In this document: positions 51,881 through 61,110 of the stretch, in pieces
Layout: each line of letters starts with the position of its first letter
Numbering within the stretch: position 1 is the first letter of the stretch
Origin: Apostichopus japonicus
Lineage: Eukaryota > Echinodermata > Holothuroidea > Aspidochirotida > Stichopodidae
Reading direction: 5' to 3'
Length of the DNA stretch: 64,000 nucleotides
NCBI RefSeq assembly: GCF_037975245.1
Contig: NC_092568.1
Coordinates: 11,557,501 to 11,621,500 of the forward strand
Program-made: the position numbers and the translations under genes
The notes under the pieces: model-generated
Seen by the model: the letters and a program-made list of their open reading frames with translations, nothing else
What the model was told of the DNA's origin: nothing
The model's database searches: none

Positions 51881-52008
51881 GAGTCTTAACCTAAGGCAAA
51901 GAAGGGCCCAGTCATTTTTTGGACGTAAAAACACTTAACTATACCTATAGATCTGGAAGCGGGGGCGTCATCGCAATTGATCATAAAATCATAAAATTAT
52001 AAAATATT

Positions 52009-52162
<154 letters not shown>

Positions 52163-52863
52163 AGAGTGTAGATATCATGGTTAAGCAAGATACAAATTTC
52201 TCAACTACGACAGGAAAATGATATACTAGGGTATAGTTTACAAAAAAAGTCAAAGCATTACTTGATTTAACTACAAAAGGAAAAGTAATGGGGTCTAAAG
52301 CAAAAATAACTTCCAAAAACCCTACTATTTGTTCAAATTAATACATCAAAGAGATTACAAGTAGTAATAATAAAAATGTCAACTAACGAGAGTGCATAGC
52401 AACTGGCAGTTAAAGTGCTACTAAGTGCCTATAATCTCTGGCTATGATTGCATTTTAAGTTGCCTTCCTAACGAAATGGAATATTGATAGTTCTTGGTAA
52501 AAATCAACAGCTCTGCAAATCAAAGAGAAACATCAAAGAGAAACTACCATGACCTATTGGTTCACCGCTTGTACGGTTTTATGGAATACGCTGCTTCTAT
52601 GCTTCTACAGGGAATTGATAGTCGGGATATGAGGCGTGCCAAGGGCCCTCCTCTCTCTAATAATATGCTTAAACATTCCTCTTTGTATCTTGTCTTTTTG
52701 TGTTCGGAGATCTCTTCAAGAGAACAAGAAATAACTGAAACTTCGAGGATAGGGGAGGAGGAGGTAGGTGTGGGAGAGAGTGGGAAGGAGGTGGGCGGAT
52801 AGTTAGGTGGGCAGGAAGGGGAACGTTCTCAACCTTAATTAACATGGAATATATAATCAAAGT

Positions 52864-53225
52864 CAGTGGCGTAGGAAGGTACTTTTGAGTGGGGGGGCTG
52901 AAGACTGATGGCCAGCTTTGGGGAGGGGTCTAAGGGGAGGGGGTGTCCCCCTCCCCTTTGGAATTTTTTTCATTTCCAGGTGGCCTCAGATGCAATTTGG
53001 TGCATAGCACACTTCAACACCCACTCCATTTTGTAAACTTAAGTTTGTATTTTCACCTGGCCTTAGATGCAATTTGGTGCTCCAAATGAGATTTTTTTTC
53101 TCATTTGGAAATGAAAAAGGGGTTTTCTGACTTGCGAACCGGGGGGGCGGAATGATACTTCCGCCCCTCCACATTTTTCACTGGGGGCTGGGCCCCCCCC
53201 CAGCCCCCCGGTTCCTACGCCCTTG
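52864..53225. mobile_element. hAT-like MITE, 362 bp, perfect 8-bp target duplication
   Basis: Left end CAGTGGCGTAGGAAGG and right end GGTTCCTACGCCCTTG are inverted repeats, with G/C runs continuing the pairing inward (GGGGGGGCTG / CAGCCCCCC). The flanking octamers are both ATCAAAGT (52856-52863 and 53226-53233). The perfect duplication makes it the youngest-looking insertion here. An internal TCAGATGCAATTTGGTGC / TTAGATGCAATTTGGTGC pair is a short direct repeat. It lies 700 bases upstream of the promoter of the intact gene. Confidence 0.9.
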
Positions 53226-53633
53226 ATCAAAGTTTATAACCAAACCACTGTCTTAATTTCCAGATCGCTAGTTGAGACTGAATCGAATGTATGGCATCCA
53301 ACTATAGATCACTATTTCCCCCTGTGTGAGACAAATTCTGTGCCGTTCCAGCAAATCTCAAGACATTCGTTAAATTCGGCAATGCTCATAACATATAGAC
53401 ACATGCCATTTTTCAACTTACAACATGTGCTGTACTTTGAACATTTTACCTAACTATATCTTAATTTATACGATAGCATTCTAATGTCATGACTAGTTTC
53501 ATATCGGCTTATTTCATTGTAAGTTTTATTTAATATGGTAGTGCTTACAAGGATGCCATCAAGAGTAATGAATCATATTGTCGAAGACGACAAACAGTTC
53601 CGCTTTAAGTTTAGAATTTCTATAGCAACAAAA

Positions 53634-53677
53634 TGCGTAGGCTATCCTTATTATAAGACATAAGGATAGCCCACGCA
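53634..53677. promoter_or_regulatory. 18-bp arm hairpin upstream of the 282-residue gene
   Basis: Left arm TGCGTAGGCTATCCTTAT (53634-53651) and right arm ATAAGGATAGCCCACGCA (53660-53677) pair at 17 of 18 positions around an 8-base loop. It lies about 270 bases upstream of the TATA box. Role unknown; it might be a tiny MITE or a structured element. Confidence 0.55.
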
Positions 53678-53796
53678 ATTTTTTAGTATTCAAAAGGTTG
53701 CGAAAGGTTCCTCTTTGGAGAGTTACTGGCGCCATCATGATTTAGTATTCGTTTTCACGACGAAAACTAGCGACCGAGTGAATCCCTTTCTTGCAG

Positions 53797-53917
53797 TCGA
53801 TTGGTTGTTATACATGTAAATTACTATAGATTCTCTTTGTGATTGGTTACTTGATGGTTCCGTTATTTGGAACAGTTTTTTACGCTCCTCCTACTGCAAT
53901 AGATAAATATATAAAAT
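53797..53917 (+). promoter_or_regulatory. promoter: two CCAAT boxes and TATA box
   Basis: Two GATTGGTT (inverted CCAAT) motifs are at 53799 and 53841, followed by TATATAAAATAG at about 53907. Spacing of CCAAT boxes 60-110 bases before the TATA box fits an RNA polymerase II promoter. Transcription would start near 53938-53945, just before the hairpin in the predicted 5' UTR. Confidence 0.55.
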
Positions 53918-53939
53918 AGTATCGTATCTTACCGCCTGA

Positions 53940-54071
53940 ACGAAACCTTTAAAAGGCAAAGTTATTTGCCTTTTAAAGTCACTTGGCTTGAAGAAAACAT
54001 TAAAGCTCAGGTTGATCAAGATTGAACGTGATTACTTTCGTGTGCCGAACCTTCCTCTCCACGACAAGAAA
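53940..54071 (+). other. predicted non-coding first exon with 14-bp hairpin
   Basis: From about 30 bases after the TATA box to a consensus donor (AAGAAA|GTAAGT at 54072). It contains CTTTAAAAGGCAAA-GTTA-TTTGCCTTTTAAAG (53947-53978), a perfect 14-bp stem with a 4-base loop. The intron would end at the acceptor TTCATTTTCCAG (54922), four bases before the start codon. Confidence 0.5.
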
Positions 54072-54926
54072 GTAAGTACAACATATATATTTTATATGTG
54101 AAAGATAAGGCCGGGTATAGGTGACTAATTTTATTTGTAATTATCGATAAGCCTTCTTTGCGATCTACCGGTCGTCTCTTTGAAAGAAACCTTCCAAACG
54201 TTCCTAATGCATCATCTTCACACAGGTGTAGAACCACGTGTACTTGTCTGTGCATGTGTGTTGGGAGGAGGGGGAGGGGCTGGATATAACTTATATTCCT
54301 AGTATACAGTACATAAATATTTAACATGTATATGATTGTACAACCTAAACAGTCGAAAATTCTTAAGTATCGTTTCAAAAGTTGTAACTGGACGGTAACG
54401 TTAATTATCAATTTGGCATTTAAACTCACTTATAACAGCTTCGACAAAATGAGGTTTCGTAGATGTTTTCTCATATTCCCTTAGGCTATATGGTAGCTAG
54501 TTTCTAAAGATGCAACGTTTGGAAAAGTTAACGTTCGACCCGACCCTTATTCTTGACAACAGCCTGACACAATCTCAACAGTTTATCCCTTTTATCCGTT
54601 TTGTTTTGTGATACGAAAATGCCAAAAGTTCCTTGCAGGTTCATTGATACAGCCGATGCCTTTACAGTTTCTATGTTAAAAATCATTACGAGATTACATT
54701 GAAACTTAACAGGAAGATCTACTTTGGACAAAATACTACAAGATTTTCCTGCAAAAAACTATCACATAACAACTACGTATTTTCCAAAGCCCCTTCCTCA
54801 CCCATCTTACAGTTAAAAGGGTTACAGGTCATTTGCCTTTCTATGCTAAACTAAGGAGTCTAAGGTAACTTTTATATGAAAATTGAATTGACATCTTTGT
54901 ATATATCGTATTCATTTTCCAGCAAA

Positions 54927-55775
54927 ATGGCATCGCACAGTGATTTGGTTGAAAAGGCGGTGAAGGCGGTTATGGAAGACCTCGGGAAGTATGCTCCCGA
55001 GGAATACAAGAAACTGAATGCAGAGCGAGCCAAGAAAGAGAAGATTATCCAAGCCGCGAGAGCAACGGCTACCGAAACCTTGAAGCTTACCAATGAGTTG
55101 CGCAATCAGCCTAAAGACATCGCTGCACGACTCAGCAAGCACCTCTCCGACGAAAGAATTCAGCTAATTCGCAGAGGGCTTGAGATTCCCACTTTCCGAC
55201 TGGAAATTTCAAAGAGAGAAGATGGAAAGCACTGGTTGGAATTAACCAGGGAAGGAAAACAGTTTCTACCCTCGCGAGCAATTTCAACAGCTCAGGATGC
55301 CGATTGGGGAAGCGTCATGCAGTTGGCCAGCATCTTGGTTGAGGCCATTCTTCTTGTCATGTCTGCCGACGGGATCTCAGTATCTCCAAGTGAAAGTGAG
55401 ATGGAGCAGGCGGTCAACGAAGCAGCTCAAGCGATCCGTGCCAACTCAAAACTGCAGAAGGCTCTAGACGATTTTGTCACTGCTTGGAATTCATCAGAAA
55501 GTGCATACAGTAAAGGTAAAGCCCTCTTCTATCTTATAAAGAATAGCTACTCAGCTGGGATTATGTGGACCATCATCAAATCTCTGTGTAGCAGCATGGC
55601 GTGGTATGAATGGCTCGAGACTTCTGCGAAAGTTACTGCTATGATTGTATTAGTCCTCGCAACAGACGGAGTTGTTCTGATCGCTGAAATCGCCCTCATA
55701 GTGCTGAATGCAGTAGATTTTGCACGGAAGATTGCCAACATAAACCAGCTTTCCGAAATAAAGAAAACCCTTTAA
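54927..55775 (+). CDS. 282-residue protein of unknown family, hydrophobic hairpin
   Basis: The start ATG at 54927 lies in AAAATGG context, four bases after an acceptor; an upstream in-frame ATG at 54876 would lie in the predicted intron. No stops or frameshifts occur over 282 codons, and codon use looks coding, unlike the chance frames around it. Residues 1-80 are highly charged and helical (KEKIIQAARATATETLKLTN), possibly coiled coil. Residues 127-150 form a hydrophobic segment (VMQLASILVEAILLVMSADG), 160-185 a second acidic helix, 200-225 an aromatic amphipathic stretch, and 233-264 a long hydrophobic hairpin (VTAMIVLVLATDG, then VVLIAEIALIVLNAV) before a basic tail. No signal peptide is seen. 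The layout suggests membrane insertion from the cytosolic side, loosely like ApoL proteins. I do not recognise the family; function unknown. Confidence 0.85.
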   Translation: MASHSDLVEKAVKAVMEDLGKYAPEEYKKLNAERAKKEKIIQAARATATETLKLTNELRNQPKDIAARLSKHLSDERIQLIRRGLEIPTFRLEISKREDGKHWLELTREGKQFLPSRAISTAQDADWGSVMQLASILVEAILLVMSADGISVSPSESEMEQAVNEAAQAIRANSKLQKALDDFVTAWNSSESAYSKGKALFYLIKNSYSAGIMWTIIKSLCSSMAWYEWLETSAKVTAMIVLVLATDGVVLIAEIALIVLNAVDFARKIANINQLSEIKKTL

Positions 55776-55780
55776 ATAAA
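55775..55780 (+). terminator. polyadenylation signal overlapping the stop codon
   Basis: AATAAA begins at the last base of the TAA stop codon (55773-55775). If used, the 3' UTR would be only some 20-30 bases. Another AATAAA is inside the coding region at about 55757. Confidence 0.45.
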
Positions 55781-56920
55781 TATTCGTTGATTACACAATA
55801 TCGGTATATTACTTATACACAACATCTTTTATAATTCTACGTGGGAACCATTTCATCTTCAATTGCATTAAAAATGTCGTTCATAAAACAATCTAAATGT
55901 TAATCAATTGTTTTATAAATTGTAACAACCAATTTTTGAAAATTTTAACTTCATATAAAGTACAAAGCACCGTTGGATGTCTGTAAACACTATATGTCCT
56001 TGAAAAATATCTAACACATTATCAACATGTCATTTGAGGCTAGAAAATTCTTTGTATTCTCTGTGAGTTTTCTGATGCATCTGAGGAACGAAGATAATGG
56101 TCTCCGTAGTATAGACTACAGTCCAGTCTCTTTAATTGATGGACCTTAGCTGTTTATAAGATCATTTCCAGAAATTAAAAGTATTATAGAGAAACAACCT
56201 AGACTGATAGAAGAAGCTAGGGTAAATCAACAAGAAGGTTGTAATAACAAAGTAAAGCTGAATATCTATCGTAATGGTACACCTACTGTGACCAATTCCT
56301 GGGAGAATCTAGGGTTTAGTCAGTCCAATATACAAGCTTTACATTTAATCAAGCATATGACAAGTTAGGAACAAGATATTGAATTGGGAGTTTCAACTAA
56401 AAATGTATGAAATATTTTTCTCTGGTTACTGAAAAACTGTGAAGGACCAAGAAGTTATGAATTATTGTTTATTAATACAGTGTCTTGGTTTCAAGGCTCT
56501 GGTTTGCTTCTTTTTCGACTCACAATTAAATTGTTTGTCATATTTTCAATATTTCTTCAAAAATCCTCCTTTGTGTAGACTTACGGATTTAATATACTGC
56601 AGCATATAACCCAATATCATATGTTATATTTCATTGACTCAGGTCGATAATTACCAATAGATTTTGAAAAGAGTCAGGTGATGGGAGGGAAGCTGGGAGT
56701 CATGCAGTGTTCATGATAATTCCTCGATCTCGCCGACACCTCTCCCCCTCCCCGCCTCCTTCTCCCTTAACGCGAATTGATGCGCCTCCTTTCGTCGAGC
56801 CGATGTAACATGGCATCCCATGGACAACCGGGGGAAATAGTTCAGTCGGGGACTATAACTTTTAGCTGGGGTGTTCAACCTCCCCCATACTTTCAACCTA
56901 ACACAATGTACTAGCATAAC
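55781..56920. other. intergenic, gene-free
   Basis: AT-rich sequence downstream of the 282-residue gene. A pyrimidine-rich minus-strand frame near 56711-56917 has no recognisable motif. Confidence 0.45.
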
Positions 56921-56924
56921 GTTG

Positions 56925-57165
56925 CGTTAAGAGCTACTTATATAGACTTAATTCGTAGTCTAAATATGCCTAAGAATGCACCATGATGTCTGAACCTCTA
57001 TTTTTTCCGGGGGAGGGGAGGCTCCCCATAATCCTCTGAATGTGGATCGGTTTCAACGACCGCAGGTACCGCAACCCCTTTATAAATTCCTTACTCGCCT
57101 CTGGAATTTCCATAAAGGTTTATGCCTCAACCTAAATCAGTCGGGGGTATTTTGAAACTGGCCCC
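56925..57165 (+). repeat. copy of unnamed interspersed repeat family
   Basis: Contains TAGTCTAAATATGCCTAAGA, a GGGGGAGGGGAGGCTCCCC block, CGGTTTCAACGACC, ACTCGCCTCTGG and AATCAGTCGGGG in the same order as the 46.5 kb copies. Confidence 0.6.
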
Positions 57166-58190
57166 CTGGTGAACTTATTCTAAACCAAACTGAGATTTTA
57201 TCCTTAACCCTCTCACTGAGTAGTGCATTCTTACACTTTGAAATTGATATTATTTGGTAAATGGGATGATAGGGTTGTTATATAGAACAATTTATAGTTA
57301 CAAAATTGAGTCAGAAATGTTCCATACTAGCCATTGTAGCCAGTTAACAACTTGTGTTTGCATTGCCAAGTATATAGGTTTACTTTACACATACATTACA
57401 CATACATACGACATCATGTTTCAAAATTGTAGACATAAAGAGCTCTGCTTATTAATAAAGAGACGATATATTTAGACAATAATATACATCCGACTTGAAC
57501 ATTTAAACCCATTTAGTTTAAATATCATTATTGTAGATCAGACGGACGGATTTGAGTCGACACTTGAGACGAAAAGCTGAAATATTGGTATAGAGTCGAA
57601 ATTTTTAAAAACAATAGTTGAAATATTAAAATTAAATTGATACAGTCAATGTCGAAATGCTATTAAAATTGTAAGAAAAACAGTGAAGATGTGTGATGTC
57701 CTCTCTGAGCCACCGTAGTCTCCAAAGCTGAAATTCTTCTATGAAAAGACTGTCAACCCCACTAGTTTTTCCTCAACCATCACTTATAATGAAGTACGTT
57801 AGTTTGGTATAATATATTTAGTAATAACTTGCGTGTAAAAGCACCGTAAATGTAAAGAAAATAGAATGCAGACACTTCTAAGTTCTAAAATACCGTGGAA
57901 GAGGTGTTTTGACGGTCTTTCGTTTGCTTTCAGAAATTCAGGTTATTCTATATAGGCTACATCTATTATACTCATTGCCTGAACGTGCTAAATATTTGTA
58001 TTGTTATCAGTCCCTAAGGTTGTTTGGTTGGGATTCTTTGTTTTTTTCTTTTTGAGTAAACCAAGCATCCGTTGCATGTAAAAAACAAATATTTTTGTCT
58101 CACTGCAGTGGAATAACCGACGGAGACAAACATCAGAGACTATTCAAAAAGGAGACTTGTTTGGTTGGAATTCTTTTCTCTTGAGTTAAC
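57166..58190. other. intergenic, gene-free
   Basis: No exon or element end recognised. A TTTGGTTGGGATTC...AACCAAGCA block occurs at about 58022 and again, shortened, at about 58160. Confidence 0.4.
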
Positions 58191-58194
58191 CAAG

Positions 58195-58400
58195 CAAATT
58201 CAAGTTTTCACCAACTGATTAAGGCTGAACTTGCTTTGAAATGCCAGGGGAGAATGAAAAATAATATAAAGGAGGGAGCTGCATTTGGGTAATTGAAACC
58301 GACTCATACGCAGGGAAATGGCGGTCTGGGGGTCTTCAACGGTAAAAAGAAAGTGAGAAGTCACACGGTGCATTCTGATCAATATTAAGACTATAAGTTA
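58195..58400 (-). repeat. inverted copy of unnamed repeat family
   Basis: On the minus strand: GTGCATTCTGATC-like, CCCCCAGACCGCCATT, GAGTCGGTTTCAATTACCC, CTCCCTCCTTTATATTAT and AATCAGTTGGTGAAAA blocks, matching the family order. Confidence 0.5.
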
Positions 58401-58454
58401 GGTCATAATAAGTAGCACTAAATAGAAGACTATGCTAACAAATAATAATGAATT

Positions 58455-58640
58455 GGAAATTTTCCCCGACTGATTAAGGAATTTTTATTGGAGGAAGGGC
58501 TCTCCTGGGGTCATTGAAGCCGTCTCATAAGTACGGGGTAAAGGTACCCCTCCCCTCATCCCCTGATTTTGTTTTAAATTTAGCCGCCAAATGTGCATTT
58601 TAAGGCATATGCTGACTATAAATTAGGTCAATTAATTGAA
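58455..58640 (-). repeat. second inverted copy of unnamed repeat family
   Basis: On the minus strand: TAGTCAGCATATGCC..., GGGGTACC..., GAGACGGCTTCAATGACCCC, GAGAGCCCTTCCTCC and CTTAATCAGTCGGGGAAAAT. Spaced about 250 bases from the copy at 58195, again a tandem pair. Confidence 0.5.
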
Positions 58641-61110
58641 CAATAATTTTGCTTTTTTGGGGGTTGAAAAATAGGTTGTGGGAGGAGGGAACACCCGTAG
58701 TGGTGATTCAATCCTGCACCATCTGAATTCAAACCTACCCAACTGAACCACCCCTCCCCCTGCTGACGATCGCACATCACTGTCCTCCTATATTATAAAA
58801 TGGATATTTCGACTTATTTCCTGGCAACGCAACTTTTTATCTCAAAAGTTCTACTAGGCCTATTTGATCACAAAAGTATCAACTGTTGATGCAACTTAGG
58901 ATAGGGGTACCGTTGTAAAGTAAGGCATCAGGGGTTGCACCTTTGAACTTCTCCACCTCAGGGTAGATAATGACATGTAAATCAGTTGCGCCCACCAACA
59001 TTAGCTCCACCTAGCGGATAAGAGCAATACGGAAACTTCGTATGGACTTTGATATAATGAAAATCATAATTGGTGTTTCTTTCTACAGAAAGGTAAAGAC
59101 TCTATAGCTCACTAACCGGAATTATTTGAAGAACTTTAACAAAAAAATTTACCAAATTTAATACCTTTTTTACCAACAAATTGCGATAACTAATTCTTTT
59201 CAACCGAAATTTTGGCGATGATAGAAGTTATGTCACCGATATCAAACATGAACAGGGTAATCCTACACATCACTTTCATGGCATAGTTAAAAGCTTTAGT
59301 TCTGGACCACGTAGTGCTCCTAATACATATAACCATGGTGAGAAAATATCAAACGTAAATATTTTTTTGATGTAATTGGACTTGAAGTATCAGGAACTTC
59401 TGAAGAGTTAACACACCAATACCCCAGGTGTTGGACAGCACTACCGGATCCTTTGAAGCCACTTTACTGGGTAACATTTTGTAACTTTGGGAATGATGAC
59501 GGCCTAAAAAGGAAACATAGCAAAATATGGTTTAGCAGATGAAAATGGAGGGAACAGGCTGTATGATTACTCACATGTTGGCCAGTTTCTGTTTCCGATC
59601 TGCACCTATATGCTGTATGTAGTGTAAATCATGTTTCACTTTTATTTTATTTCGCATGATACATCAACAATATGACATTCTTCATTGACATTAACAACAC
59701 AAATTATTGTTAACAGGTGTTGAGAACTGTCAGCTATTGAGTACAATGTTGGGGTACTGATTTTTATTGTGGAGTACTGTGTTAACTTTCGAGTCCTTGT
59801 TCGTGACTATTAGAAGTTGCAACTCAAGTTCATTTCTATGTCTGAGCTCATATAGGTGCACATCTTACATAATTCTTTGTATACAGTACAGAGTGGGAAT
59901 GGTGGTGAGTGAGCAATTAAACTATTTTGACTCCTATAATGACCCCTGAATATGCTGCTTTGTACCAAAGGTACAGACCAATGCATTGGGCCTAAAAGCT
60001 TCCACTGATTCAGTCAACTCTTCAAAGTAAAATGTAAATTGTCAACACCATCTAAAATAAGGTCACAATTAAGCAATGCAGTTCTAAACTAAGGTCTATA
60101 GTTGGTAGTAGTTCATTCAGACAGCTAGCTAACCGTCAAATTATCATTTTGTCATTTGTCATAGGCCTACCAAAACCCGTGGAAATTTTGGCATTTTCCT
60201 TAAAACTTTCCCAATAGGGTCGAAAGTTTGAGGAAAACACCGAAATCATTCAACACTTTATTTGTACCTTTCGTTATACCCTCACACACTCTCCTACTTT
60301 ATTGAGTACCACCTAATGAGATCATTAACCCGAGGTTTCGAGAAAGTTGATAGTTTGAGATTAAAATAGTCTGTTGAACTTTTAAAACGTTACAATTTCA
60401 AGGAATACATCGAAATATTTAGGAGATATCAGGAATGAAATTTGTGTCATGAGTGTGTCATTTTGTCAGGTCATGATGACAAAGTGTTGTCAGGAGGTGC
60501 AAACATGGCCATTCACTTAGCTATTCTTCTTCATTTTTCGCTTTTCATTTTCCTTTTTCCCTCAATTTGAAGCTGAATTTACACACATGACACTGAAAAC
60601 ATTGAAAGCATAACTTATTAGGTGCATGCTCAAAAGTTCAACATGCTCGATCCACTATTATTTTGGGAAGCCCAGCTTTATAACGGAAAATAGGTACTGC
60701 AATATATAAATAATAAGTCTATAAAAATCAATGCAAATGAGAATCGGTCTGTATTTTTTTTATTCGTCAAGCTATCACCTTTTGTCTTTCACAGAACTTT
60801 TAAGTTGCTATTTCACTGCATAGCAGGGTGGAATTAACATGTTCTTACCTCATGGGGGTATGTCGTTCATCTCTATCACATAGACACCTGATAATGGTTG
60901 GGTGTGCTTTTGTTACCTTAACTAAGACTCTTCTAAGAAGGGTATGTACATATATTATTAGAGAATTATATTGTATACAAGCATGAACAGATGCCAGTAG
61001 CAGCGGCAAATTAGGTATAGGAGGCTGACATTTTATGGAAACAGCCAGATGCGATTGAAGGATCTTGTGAAGGAGGGGGCATTCCCGCACTCCCTGTCGC
61101 ACGCCATTGG
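58641..61110. other. intergenic, gene-free
   Basis: No convincing gene. The frames at 59767-59949 and 60845-61186 lack recognisable motifs; the latter runs into the direct repeat. Confidence 0.45.

Larger units (their letters stand above)
47590..51983 (-). repeat. inverted duplication, arm B
   Basis: Reverse complement matches arm A (17732-24035). It contains ApoL-like copy 2, its 3' flank, a LINE fragment not in arm A, and expanded 265-base repeats. The outer edge lies within 30 bases of a 150-base (AT)n array; the inner edge fades near a TAGGCCTA-rich block at 47590. Conserved exon order and the flanking repeat in the same relative place show one event, not two independent insertions. Confidence 0.8.

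Noticed and set aside
54876-54926. Upstream in-frame ATG giving a 299-residue protein
   Set aside because: The segment ends in a good splice acceptor (TTCATTTTCCAG) immediately before AAAATGG, so it is probably intron; the 282-residue start is preferred.
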